Assembly: GCF_963855985.1 (NCBI RefSeq)
Contig: NC_087118.1
Location: 8,861,001-8,925,000, forward strand
Source: Ostrinia nubilalis
Lineage: Eukaryota; Arthropoda; Insecta; Lepidoptera; Crambidae
Direction: 5' to 3'
DNA length: 64,000 nucleotides
The position numbers and the translations under genes are program-made. The notes beneath the pieces are model-generated. The model was not told the DNA's origin. It ran no database searches and worked only from the letters and a program-made list of their open reading frames with translations. Shown here in pieces: positions 40,831-52,947 of this stretch (positions are counted from its first letter, which is position 1; each line of letters opens with the position of its first letter).

Positions 40831-42282
40831 GCAAGAGCTTCCTCGTTGTGGATAAAACAATGTTCTGTTCAGTTATTGTCTCTAAATGTGTTCTACATAA
40901 CGTAAACTTAAGGGATTGCAAACATTATTTAGTCCTAAGAAAGTCAAAAACATGTAACGGAATCTCCGACTTACCACTTTAGTGGAGCGATTACAGAAAA
41001 TAATGGCCTATTAAGTACATGTTTTTTTGTGTTATTATGAAAGTTCAGAAAACTGCGCAGTTTTTAAAATTATTTTGGACCTATGGAATTTTGTTTTTTT
41101 TTTAAACTTTTAAGTTGAAAATTTTAGAATGTTCCGCTAAAAGCATATTTTTTATGTTTCTAGCAAAAATTTTGTATCTTGCATCAAAGATAGGAAGTTG
41201 ATTATTTTTTTCAAAAATCTGCAATTAATAGGGAATCTGTCAAAAAAAAGAAATCTGAGAAAAGTCGACCCAAAAAAAAGATAAAAAAATTTAAAGCCTA
41301 CTAGGTCATACAATTTGAAAAAATCACAAAATTAACGATAACTTCTAAACTATGAAAAATCGTAAAACATACATGGGGGTGAAATCGATAGGTCTAGTCC
41401 TCACCTATCACCTGCCTTCGGCTTGACACCTTACAAGAAACACCCTGTATACGATAATACCGCGTTAAATGTCTTTCTATTCAATTTAACTGAAGACATG
41501 ATTAGAGTGATTAGACTTAGAGGTTGTACCACCTTAGAGCAAGCCCTAAGCATTGTGTCTGAGGAGGAAAACTTCCAATTTCAGTACAATATGAAAAATA
41601 AGAACAAAGGAGGTGTGACTCCTAGTAAACCCAGCTTTACCCAATCTCAACCGGCATCTAAACCGAATTTCGTATCGCCAACTCAAGCATTTAAGTTTGG
41701 CATACCTTTCAATAATAATAATCCATTCAAACAAAACTTCACACCTTTCAATAGGTTTAACCCAAATGGACAAAACTTCAGATATAATATGCCACAGAAT
41801 CCTAATAATATGTCCAATCAACCTAAGTTCGCTTTCTCAAACCAGAACCCACAAAATTTCAGATTCCAGCCTAATCAAAATCCTAGACCTATTTATAGAA
41901 TGCCTAGCAATAATAACAACCACTACAGACCCAATCCATATTCGGTTCCAATGAATCGATTCAATCAATTCCCACAACAAAATAACCAATTTAAATTCGG
42001 ATTAAGCAACCCACCTTTGGCGCAGCGTCCCTCATACAAGTTGGACACTGATGTTTCAATGCGTTCAGCAGCTCCAATCCATCATAACTTAATAAATAAC
42101 CCTGAAACCCCGGAAACACTCTTTTACGAGCCCGAGCCCGAGAGTCCCGAGGACCAGTACTATTATTACTACGACGATCAGTACGAGGACGTACCTCAGT
42201 ATGAATCAGAGCAAATAGTAGAACCGGAAACTCATAATGACGAAAATTTTCAAATAGAAGCCTCACCGGATATAAATCGGAA

Positions 42283-45200
42283 GTGATAAATCTAAATTAT
42301 TATGACGGAATGTTAAGATTGCCACACGTGTTAATACCTGAAATTAAAGCAAAGTTTATGATAGATACGGGAAGTACACGATCGTTCATAAGCCCGAAAA
42401 AGGCTAACGAGTATTTCAACGCCTATAAATATGTAGAGCCATTTGAAGTCATTAGCACGCACGCGCGTAGTAGCCATAATTAAGTAATCCATATTCCATT
42501 ATTAAAATCATTTGCAACCACAGGAAGTCATAAGTTTTACGTGTATAACGTAGACAATCGTTTCGATGGCTTGATAGGTAGCGACTTGTTAAAACAGTTG
42601 GGCGCTACCATAGACATGGATAAACAAATATTAAAAACTCATAACGCACAGTTGCGAATAATATATAGCCCACCATATGAAGTAAGTATAGCACCGCGAT
42701 CCGAGTCACGTGTTAAAATCCCCACCACTGTGTCAGAGGGTGACGCAATAATTAATTATACTAACTTCGGACAAGGCGTCCGTATGCCCAGTGCTCTCGT
42801 GAGCTGTCAACGAGGTTACGCGTATACCGTGATCCAAAATAGTTCGGATAACTATATAACGATAACTATATCTAAACCATTCGCAGTAGAACCGTACAGT
42901 GTCAGTGAAATACCAGTTAATAATATCAGTGACGCACCGCAAGGTTATGAGATCGACGAAGTGTTACAGCAGAATCTGGAAAAACTCAGGTTAGAACATA
43001 TGAATGATGAGGAAAGAAAGGTTATTAGGAATCTTTGCCATGAATACCGTGATATCTTTTACTGTAAAAAAATACCTTTGAGCTTTTCAAACAATGTAAA
43101 ACACCAAATCCGTACTAAAAATGAGGATCCTATTTACGTAAGACCGTATAGGTTACCTCAAGTCCAGACAGACGAAATTAATAAACAAGTGGAAAAACTT
43201 TTATTAGATAATGTAATTCAGGAATCACATTCCCCGTAAAATGCTCCAGTGCATCTAGTTCCAAAAAAAATGGATGCATCAGGTGAAAGAAAATTTAGGA
43301 TGGTCATTGACTACAGACGTTTAAATGAAATCACAACCGACGATAAATACCCATTACCCAACATCGCGGATCTTTTTGATAAACTAGGAAAATCAATTTA
43401 CTTTACCACCTTGGATTTAGCAAGTGGGTACCATCAAATCGAGATAGATAAGGATGACAGACAGAAAACAGCATTCAGCACCCAAGCGGGGCACTACGAA
43501 TTTCTGCGCATGCCGTTCGGTTTAAAAACCGCGCCGGCGACGTTCCAACGCGCAATGGATAACGTACTGCGTGGGTTACAAGGAATGCACTGTTTAGTCT
43601 ACCTTGATGACATCATAGTTTACAGTAATAGCTTACAGGAACACATTCAGAGCTTAAGAAAGATATTTCATCGCCTAAGAGAAACCAACCTTAAAATCCA
43701 ATTAGACAAATTTGAATTCTTACGCAAGGAAGTCTTGTACTAAGGACACACAATCACTAAGAAAGGTCTTAAACCGAACAATGACAAAATTAAAGCCATA
43801 TTCTTAGATTTCCCTATTCCCACAACTACAACAGAAATCAAAAGTTTCTTAGGTCTTATAGGTTACTATAGGAAGTTTATAAAAGACTTCGCCAAGATAA
43901 CACAGCCACTTACCAGTTGTCTAAAAAACGTAATAAAATAATAATTGATGACAAATACAAATCCACTTTCGAGACATGTAAAGAACTTTTAACAAACGCA
44001 CCATTGTTACAATATCCCGATTTCGAGAAACCGTTTGTTCTAACAACAGACGCCTCTAACTTCGCTATCGGAGCCGTATTATCACAAGGAACTGTAGGCA
44101 GCGATAAACCGGTCGCCTACGCAATTCGTACACTGAACGAAGCCGAGACGCGATACAGTACCATCGAAAAAGAATTACTAGCCATAATTTGGGCAGCAAA
44201 GCATTTCAGACCGTATTTGTATGGTAGGAAGTTTACAATCTACACCGATCACAGACCACTAGCATGGTTAAATTCGATAAAGGAACCCAACAGTAAACTC
44301 ACCAGATGGAAGTTACGTTTAGCGGAATTTGATTATGACATCATATATAAAAATGGTAAACAAAACAGCAACGCTGACGCGTTATCCCGAATTAAATTAA
44401 ACGCACTCACCGATGATGATAATATGTCAATGCAGGTAAATATAGACACTGATAAACCATCAAGTATAGTGACAATTTCATCAGATTCCAGTAATTCAAT
44501 TAATTCCCAGAAACGCGTAGAAAAAGATGATTACGGAGCTATTAGATCACCATCAAATAGTAGCACAATATCAGCACCAGAAAGTAGTTCACATTCCGCA
44601 ACAGCACACTCCGCTAAAGATATAGATACCATAGGTATACCCATATTAAATGAAGCAATAGACACGAAACCCAATCAAATCATAGTAGATTCTTGCGGAT
44701 TAGACAAGTTAGAAGTAGTCGATGTTTCTAATTCCAAACAACGCATTTTAGAAATCAATTTACCATTAAATCGCCCTGATCTAATTAAAGACTTCTTAAA
44801 ACGATATACCCGACCTAAAGTAAAACATTTTATCCACTTCACTGACCCTAATCATCGTAAACTATTTGTAGAAACAATAATAGCATTATTTAGAAAAGAT
44901 ACTGTACATTTCTTTGAATGCACAGAGCGTATCATTCATATAACAGATGAACAAGAACAACGCGCTATAGTACTAACTTATCACACCGGAACAACATGTC
45001 ATCGTGGAATACGAGAAACAATAATGCGTCTTAAACGCACTTACTTTTGGAGTAAAATGGAAGAAACTGTTTCAAGCATCATAAATGCATGCGAAACTTG
45101 TAAACAAATGAAATATAATAGAAAACCTTTTAAGCCCGAACTACAGTTAACGCAAACTCAAACAAAACCATTTCAGGAAATTTTTATGGATCTGTTTAGT

Positions 45201-46019
45201 ATAGAAGGCAAATACTATCTTACAATCGTAGACGCGTTTAGTAAGCTAGGACAGGCTATGGAAATACCTAATAGATCTACACCGGAAGTAGTTAGAGCAT
45301 TGCTAAGGTATTTCTCATTCTATGGAGTTCCGACAAAAATCAATTGCGATCCAGGCTCAGAATTCAATAACGCCCTTCTAAAAGAAATGTTAACATTTAA
45401 TAAAGTGGAATTACACATAGGTACTCCACATAACCCCAACTCAATGGGAATCGTTGAAAGATTCCACTCAACACTAATCGAGATTTACAGACTCGCTAAA
45501 TTCGAACAAAAATTCACAGACGCAGCAGCCGTAATGACGTATGCAATATTGGCATACAATCAAACGATTCACTCAACGACAGGTTTAACGCCTTTTGAAG
45601 TAACTTTTGGACACACGGACTCTTCAAGCCCGTTTAACGTAGATTTTAATCAGCAATATACGCAACAGCTAGTAAAGGAACATGTAAGAAAAACGAAACA
45701 TTTATACAAATATTTAACCGACAAAATTATCGAAACTAAAGAAGGCATTAGGAACAAACGCGGCGGTGAAACTGAATTCGACATCCAAATGGGTGATACA
45801 GTGTTTATAAAAGGCGTGAATGAAAGACGAAGTAAGGATAAACCCCGTTATCAAAAAGCACAAGTCTCAGGTGAAATAGTTAGAAACACAGTCCCTGTAA
45901 TATCAAAAAATAGACCCACCAAAGTTCCAATTAAAGACATAAGGCGTCCTCCGCAGGTGCCTCATCCTGATGATGATCCTGACAATCCGCGCCCGGGCCC
46001 TTCAACTCGACAAAATTGA
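42283..46019 (+). pseudogene. Errantivirus-type Pol: protease, RT, RNase H, integrase (broken)
   Basis: Entered from Gag by a -1 shift near 42280. Protease: KFMIDTGSTRSFIS at about 42355. [40 protein letters not shown], and YLDD at about 43600. RNase H: LTTDASNFAIGAVLSQG. Integrase: zinc site (YHTGTTCHRG ... CETCKQMK) and the three acidic residues in FMDLFSI, NCDPGSEFNN and GIVERFHST. Breaks: TAA stops at 42481, 43237 and 43741, and a frameshift in an A run near 43921. The last 700 codons (RNase H and integrase) are open. It overlaps env by 50 bases. Confidence 0.9.
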
Positions 46020-47690
46020 AAGGAATCCGGGATTGCTACCAGTGAAGGAAGGTCAAGCATTGATTAGTGAAGAAAACTGGACGGTGATAAAAACCTTAAA
46101 TCTGACCAACATCCAAAGGGATTTAGATCATAACGTAGACAAATATAGGGAATTTAACGCTCACATAAGTAACACGGTTAAAATAGGCAATGCATTTGAA
46201 TATAACAACATTAAAATGCAAACTGATAATATAATGCTCATTACTGTAGAAAAGTTTAAACAAGTAGTACCTGTAAGTCGTAAAAAGCGCGGTCTAATAA
46301 ATCCATTGGGATCTTTCATTAAAGCTATCACAGGTAATCTCGATAACGATGACGCTGAGAGATACGATACCATGATTAAAGAATTAAAAACGAATCAAGA
46401 CGCTATTGCAAATAAAGTAACGATCTTATCCGAAATGGCGGGTATTATAGCCAATAATACCAATGCTACTCGACACAATTTCGCCCAAATCAATAAAGAG
46501 CTATTAATAATTAAAAAACAGATAAATCAAAGTAACGTAGAAAAATTAGAAAACAAGATCATTCAAGTATTTCATTTATTTATTCATAACTTTCAAACGA
46601 TCTTTACACATTTGGACGATATTGAAACCGCTATAGCTTTTAGTAGACTTAAGGTGTTACATCAATCAATAATCGATAATAAGGAATTGTTAAATGTATT
46701 AAAACAGATCGAAATAACTAATAAGTTAGTATTCCCAGCTAAATTAGCGAATTTAGTTAAAATTGAACAGACCATAGAGTTAAAAGCATATTTTAAAGAA
46801 AGACAGATAACGTTTATTATGAGCATTCCCTTGGTTACACCCGACATATACAATTACTATAGAGTTATTCCTTTACCCATCCTTAATAAAAATAATATCA
46901 CCACCATCCTTGCACCTAAATCCCCTTTTATCCTGGTACAAGAGGCGAAAACTTGGTCGCTCCCCTCACCATGCCAGGAGATCGACGAAAACCTTCATCT
47001 ATGCAGAAATGTGGATACTACTACACAAGAACAGGACTTATGCACTTCAAGCTTAATGAAATCGGAAACTAACACTTCCATGTGCAAACCTATAGCCGTG
47101 GAAATCAATAACTTGTACATCAGATCTTTTTATGAAAACTGGTGGATTGTGTATTCCAGAAATCCGGTAACCCTGAAGGAAACCTGCAAGGGGGAAATCA
47201 CGAGAAAACAACTTCGTGGCACTTACCTGGTTGGAATGGACGGAGTATGCGATCTCCAAATACAAAAGGTAACTCTCAGACGACGCCACTCTGGAGCGAG
47301 AGGCTTCAAATACCATAAAACAGCAAAGATAAACTTACCTGAAGTAGCACAAGGCCCTGTTAACGCAGATGAAGTAAACCTGTAAACCTGGACGACATCA
47401 ACTTGGACAACTTGCAGCTTTTGGCGTACGCGCTGAAATCTCCCGAAAAACAAGTGTTAAGTGATGCAGTGATAAACATAAAAAGTGTTAGTGTTGGCAC
47501 GGTAATTTTGTATGTTATAATTGTGTTAGTTATAAGTATAGTTATATTTTATAAGATAAAGAAAATGTACCCAAATTTATGTAATCGAAACCCTCCGATT
47601 CCAATTAAGCAATCGGATGATTTCGAACTTAAGGAGGGAGGAGTTATGTCCTCCAACATGCCATCACGCATCATCCAAGTACCTAAATAA
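45970..47690 (+). pseudogene. Errantivirus-type Env glycoprotein (frameshifted)
   Basis: The frame starts at 45970, overlapping the integrase end. A furin-type site (SRKKRG) followed by a Gly-rich hydrophobic fusion-peptide-like segment lies near 46280-46340. Then come a long helical ectodomain with N-glycosylation motifs (NNTNAT) and cysteine-containing C-terminal ectodomain text. A transmembrane segment at about 47490-47555 is followed by a basic cytoplasmic tail. The frame is broken by a tandem duplication of eight bases at 47375-47390, which creates a stop; the transmembrane part is in the shifted frame. Env of this group allows cell-to-cell passage in insects and is normally made from a spliced RNA. 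Confidence 0.85.
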
Positions 47691-48033
47691 TCATTAAGAT
47701 AACGAAATAAGCATATTAAGCATATCATATTACAATAACAGTCTAAACTGCTGATGCTGAGTCGGGATAATTGAAATCAACATCCTGCAGTTCCCGGTAG
47801 ACGCCTCACGCCACCGGACCGATAATCAGCCCTATATAAGGAGCCCGTGATGATGGTATGGATACATTAGATTTTAGGCTTCCCACTTCGAAGCACCTTA
47901 GGTTAGTTAGGCTAGTACCGTTCAATCGCTGAACACTTAGTTGTAATTTCTGTACTTTATAATTTCATTAAAATCATTGAAAGTTTAAAGTTGTAGTTTT
48001 TTTATAAAGTCTGCTCGCCGCACAAACTTGACT
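47642..48033 (+). repeat. Errantivirus-type 3' LTR
   Basis: 392 bp, preceded by the polypurine tract AAGGAGGGAGG (47631-47641) and followed by the AGAT duplication at 48034-48037. Confidence 0.92.
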
Positions 48034-48055
48034 AGATATTTCTCAATGCACTCGT

Positions 48056-48391
48056 GTGATGAAGGCAAACAACAACAATAACAGGCCTAAGTCTATAATT
48101 GTGCAATTTAGCACACCCAGATCGCGGGACTCGTTTTTAGCGGCTACAATTAATTTTAACAGATCCAAATCTATTGCTGACAAATTAAATACATCTTATT
48201 TGGGACTTGATGGGGGGAAATCCCCAATCTATGTAATGGAACATCTGAGTGTAGCGAACAAAACCTTACACGCAGCAGCACGACTCAAGGCAAAGGAGAA
48301 AGGTTACAAACACGTCTGTGTTAGAGGAGGCCGCATCTATGTGAGAAAAACAGACTTTTCTGAATACATACCTACTGATCAGAGATACTGA
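48056..48391 (+). pseudogene. LINE D ORF1, conserved C-terminal domain
   Basis: Downstream of the gypsy insertion the ORF1 protein resumes with RPKSIIVQFSTPRSRDSFL, then SPIYVMEHLSVANKTLHAAA and HVCVRGGRIYVRKTD, ending at 48391. This is a recognisable C-terminal RNA-binding domain of lepidopteran CR1-like LINEs. It is open from about 48056, and the remainder of the coiled coil is out of frame upstream. Confidence 0.75.
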
Positions 48392-48467
48392 TTCCCTAGA
48401 TAAAATAATTTAATAATATTAAGTTAATTTTAAGCAAGTTAGATTATTGTAATAAAAAACATCAAAA

Positions 48468-49349
48468 ATGGCTAAGCTCGAAATATATTATCAAAATTGT
48501 CGTGGTTTAAGATCTAAGACAGAAGAATTTTACCGTAATTTGAGTTGTTTTAGTTATGATGTAATAGCATTAACTGAAACTTGGCTAAATGATAGGGTTG
48601 CTAGCAGTGAACTGTTTGACAAGAGATATCATGTATTTAGACGTGATAGAGGCATTTCGAAACTTAACCATAACATAAAAAGGAGGGATGTGGTGTGTTA
48701 ATTGCGGTATCTAAAAGGTTCAATGCTGTTGAAATGTCTAATTGGCAAAGTGAGTGTGAGGATCTATGGGTCAGTGTGGGTGTTGGATCTGGTTTCAAAA
48801 CTGCGATATGTGTAGTATATCTCCCACCACTAGTACAAAAATCTACTTTAGAGCACTTTATGGACAATTTTAACTGTGTTTCAGAAAACTTAAATAACCA
48901 TTAAACATTATTAATGGGGGATTTTAATATGAGCAGCATAAACTGGACCCATACATACGACACTGGATCTGGTACTTACAAACCAACCTGAATGTTTGGT
49001 AACTGAAGCCTCAGACTGTCTTTGTAAAATCGATCCCCAACATCCTTCCTTAGAAATAGTCCTATGTCGTCCTTTTGATAACACACTAAAACCTAACAAG
49101 ACAGATAGACCCAATTTCAATAAGGCTAACTACGGTGAAATCAATTCCGCATTACTTAAACTTAACTGGCAGGAGCTGTTTAAAAATATTAATGACCCTA
49201 ATTTAATGCTTGATGTATTTTACGAGAACATTTACAAAGTAATAAAAGAGTTCGTTCCTGTTATCGCTGTAAGAGATAAAAATATATCTAAACCACCATG
49301 GTTCAGTAAGTCATGGGAAAGATGTATCCGAGAGAGAAATAAATCCGTA
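48468..49349 (+). pseudogene. LINE D ORF2, endonuclease part
   Basis: Starts MAKLEIYYQNCRGLRSKTEE 76 bases after ORF1. EEP motifs are VIALTETWLND (catalytic Glu), then after a frameshift near 48685 VYLPP and MGDFNMSSINW (about 48913-48945). The C-terminal linker to RT (KPPWFSKSWERCIRERNKS) runs into the GC-tipped element at 49350. A TAA at 48902-48904 and another near 48990 also interrupt it. Confidence 0.75.
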
Positions 49350-51729
49350 CCGCGCGGGAATAACTTGACATGTCATTTTTGCGTACTTTTCAGGGGAGCG
49401 ATTTTAAAGTTTAGAGTTCCCTGGTAAATCGGAATTAATGATAATTGATATTTTTATGATTGAAATAAGCTAATTTGATGCATATCTTTCGATTGGTGTA
49501 AGAATTTGATTAAATTATCTTCTTAATCTATTAAAAAAAAGACTTGTCAAGTTGTGTACCGACGACTTATCAAGTTATTCACCAAAGAAAAACAAATATT
49601 TAAGGTGTAAAAATTGGATTTAAGTTAATTATTTTGAATGAAGTTTAAGTAAAAAAACAAAACATAAAAATAGAACATATTTTTATCACATTTGCAATGA
49701 AATAGTAGCAAATTTATTAGAAAAATCAAATATTATCGCAGATTATGATCGCTTTTGATCAGGTAATTATACGTTTACTTAAAATTTAAAAAAAGACAAA
49801 TAAAAGAACAAAAGCCATGCTTCATAACAAGCACAATTAATTTTAATTATTTTAAGCTTGCTATTAAGCTTAAAATAATTAAAATTAGCTGGATACATTT
49901 TTGCGTAAGGTCGACACGCACTTTCGCGTCCACCGTCCAGTTCACGTCCAAATAACGGATCACTCTAGAACGAAAGCTATTGCTATGATTCCCTGAATGT
50001 ATGACACGTAAACCCACATTAAAAAAATCTTATAGCATGCTACCGTTTTTGCCAAAAATAAATCCCACATGAGCAGGTGCGCGTTTCAAGGTAAGTTTTT
50101 AATATATTTAGGTCTAGTTTGGGATTTACCGCAGTCTATAAGCCTTAACCATGAACCATACAATACGGATAATGATATCGGTGATTGTACTTTATTAAAT
50201 GACACTTAAAATAAGGTGGATGCGAATTTACTACAATGCAATTTCCACTTTGCGTCAGAAGTGATCGCGGTCTGGTCTAACTGGGTCTAAGATATTAAAA
50301 TATACAAAACAATGCATGTTTTATATCATGTAAAACGTTATTTACATGACGTATCGAACACAAAGATTTTTTTTCAGTACTTAGGCCTTTTCCTGGACGC
50401 TAATACACGCTCTTAATGTAGCTTACCCTTGTGACAGCCAATTTGCGTCCACATTATCACGACTATTTTCTAAATACAGACGTTGTAAATAATATTAAAA
50501 AGCAAACTGTGCCTAGAGAGGATACCATATTGCAAATTGAGCCATACTATTGAAATTTCGAAAAATGAAATAAACTAAAATATATGTATGTTAATAATTA
50601 TTAAGTGTGATACCTAAATATTTTGAATACTAATTAGTAAGATTTTATTTATATTTTTTTATTTCCATGCTGTTATTAATTATTAGTGATTTTGAATGCA
50701 TTTTTTCTATATTTTATTAATATTACAAAGATAATATTAAAACTTCTAATGGTTTAGAGCAAGTTTAATACTATACTTATAAAGACTAAAGGGAGCATAA
50801 TGACAACAATTTTTCGTTCAAAATGATTACGAAAAATTGTATATTATTTTTATTCCTCAAATCTACCAACTCACTAAATGGACGAGATCTGGCGTATCGA
50901 CCTTACTTACTTTTACCTCATCATTATTTCTAAGTAATGTCATTGAAGTCAAATAGACTATAAAAATAAAATTATCCGGAACTTAAAATTGACCTAAAAG
51001 TTTATTATTAGATTTTTTACTTAAATTCTGTTGTCAAACGAAATATTAGTCTGTTATGAAAAAACATTACCTACCTTACCTACCTACCTATTGACTAAAC
51101 TTATCCTTCTTCTTTCAACTTGCTATTTAAACGTTAATTTAGTTTCAAACTATTGAAAATAGTAATAAAAGTAATAATTAACGCTTAAATATATTTAAAA
51201 AATATTTTCAGGGGTTGGTAAGTAAAAAATATTTAAAGATGCTCGAAATCCTGACAATGTTATATTTTAACAAATGCTAATGACACATATAAAAATATGA
51301 TTATACGAAGGTAATAGCTGGATAACTCCAAATATCCAAACTCTTGACTGCGTGCATAACAAGACAACTGCACATATCATGGATGTGTTTAGTACTCAGA
51401 GGGGATCATAACTTGATAACTGTTTTTGTCAAATTAAAAACGAAAATCCATAAATGTATAAGTCAAGATATTAATAAATACATGTTCTGACATACATTGA
51501 TAAATCGAAATATAAATGTTTGTAAGAATAATATTAATTGGATATATCGTTATGTCAAATATTTATAGCCTAAATTAGAGATATTTACTTATGAACAAGA
51601 GCTGTATTTCAAGTATTTTTGGGTATTTCGAGTTGAGTTTTTTATACCAGTAGGGTATAAGGTAGAGGAAGCGCTTAAGCTAATAAAAAAAAAAAGTGCA
51701 TGTCGAGATGTCAAGTTATTCCCGCGCGG
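49350..51729. mobile_element. 2.4-kb element with GC-rich 22-bp inverted ends
   Basis: CCGCGCGGGAATAACTTGAC begins both ends. TA (49348-49349, 51730-51731) or, read differently, GTAC is duplicated. Removing it rejoins LINE D ORF2 in frame. The interior is about 75 percent AT with no coding signature and a perfect 22-bp hairpin at 49838-49887. I cannot place it in a superfamily. Confidence 0.75.
49838..49887. repeat. Perfect 22-bp AT-rich hairpin
   Basis: TAATTTTAATTATTTTAAGC plus TT (49838-49859) is the exact complement of 49866-49887, with loop GCTATT. Confidence 0.85.
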
Positions 51730-51843
51730 TACGGAAATATAGTAGAAGATTCAAAATCTATCAAAACCCACTGGATAAAATTGCTCTTAAACTGTGTAAC
51801 AAACGTTGCCAAAAATTATCAAGGCAATGTTACAACTCTTATA

Positions 51844-52947
51844 CAGTGTGAGTCACGTTAAAGTGTACATATGAAAATAGATGAAACTAGACCTATTTTT
51901 ATCGACAAAAAAGAGGTCAAAAATTTTTTGAGATTTTTTTTTAATTTTTTATAGAATTTTTTTTCTTCCAATTACTTATTGTAAAGAAAACGTAATAACT
52001 TTTAAACTAAGCGGTATATCCTGATAAAATAAAAACAGTAATAATGCTAAATAACAGGCAATGCTAAAAAAATACATTAAATACATAAAAAAGGCCAATA
52101 AATAATAAAAAAATAAACTTTTTGAAAAAAATCTGCTTTTAAATTCGTGTTTTTTTGGTTATTTGATAAATTTCTCCAAAAAATGCCCCTATAACCGGTG
52201 GTTTTTATTACTTTGTATTATTCTCTATCGTATTACCTTCGTAAAACCAAAAATCGCATGTCTCTATCCCTATCACAACGTTTGCAATGATCGTTTGAAC
52301 TAAGCCTCTCCGGGCGCGCCATTCAACGCTTCGTTAACAACGAAACTGAAAATGGCTCTAGATTTGTTATTTTGATAAAGACAAGTTAGATTTCAAATAA
52401 AAACAAAAGATTTCAAAGTAAAATAAGCATTTTAGTTAAAATTAAAATTGTCTCTAACTGTAGCGGAGAAAAATGTTGTGGCAGGCCTTTGTTCAAACGA
52501 TCATAGCAAATGTTGTAATAGGGATAGAGACATGCGATTTTTGGTTTTACAAAGATAATACGATAGAGAATAATACAAAGTAATAAAAACCACCTGTTAT
52601 AGGGGCATTTTTTGGAGAAATTTATCAAATAACCAAAAAAACACGAATTTTAAAGCAGATTTTTTTCAAAAAGTATCATTTTTTATTATTTGTTGGCCTT
52701 TTTTGTGTATTTTATGTATTTTTTTAGTATTGCCTGTTATTTAGCATTGTTACTGTTTTTATTTTATCAGGATATACCGCTTAGTTTAAAAGTTATTACG
52801 TTTTCTTTACAATAAGTAATTGGAAGAAAAAAAATTCTATAAAAAATAAAAAAAAAATCTCAAAAATTTTTTGACCTCTTTTTTGTCGATAAAAATAGGT
52901 CTAGTTTCATCTACTTTCATATGTACACTTTAACGTGACTCACACTG
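51844..52947. mobile_element. Palindromic Tc1/mariner-like element, alpha family copy 2
   Basis: Same ends as 3366-4429; TA at 51842-51843 and 52948-52949. Arms of about 460 bp surround a spacer of about 190 bp whose orientation is opposite to that in copy 1. It is inserted in LINE D between the endonuclease linker and RT. Confidence 0.85.

Larger units (their letters stand above)
39741..41447. mobile_element. Palindromic Tc1/mariner-like element, gamma family copy 1
   Basis: CAGGGTGTTTCTTGTAAGGT at the left end and its complement at the right; TA at 39739-39740 and 41448-41449. Arms of about 600 bp flank a central region holding a (GT)n(GA)n microsatellite, a tRNA-like A-box segment on the minus strand and a transposase relic. 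Removal restores the gag frame. A second copy is at 53584-55266. Confidence 0.87.
38255..42286 (+). pseudogene. Errantivirus-type Gag, interrupted by two insertions
   Basis: Coding pieces 38255-38368, 39420-39740 and 41450-42286 form one frame if the two TA-flanked elements are removed. The N-terminus is MEHINVIPSEMLNLIPKFEG. Middle part: SRLVGRAAALLSEREDINTW and a block ending DEGIKAAK (capsid-like helices). C-terminal part: Asn/Gln/Phe/Pro-rich with no CCHC knuckle, ending in an acidic Tyr-rich tail, as is usual for errantivirus Gag. The stop at 42284-42286 overlaps the start of pol in the -1 frame. The role would be the particle shell. Confidence 0.82.
37464..48033 (+). mobile_element. Gypsy/errantivirus-type LTR element with gag, pol and env
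   Basis: LTRs 37464-37855 and 47642-48033, 392 bp each with two visible differences; AGAT duplicated at 37460-37463 and 48034-48037. The LTR starts AGTTATG and ends TTGACT, the AGT...ACT style of errantiviruses. Primer-binding site GGCGCAGCCGGTAGGA follows (tRNA-Ser type as in 17.6/297/TED relatives), and a purine tract AAGGAGGGAGG precedes the right LTR. Gag is split by two palindromic elements (38369-39417 and 39741-41447). Pol has three stops and one frameshift; env has one frameshift. Not autonomous. Confidence 0.92.
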
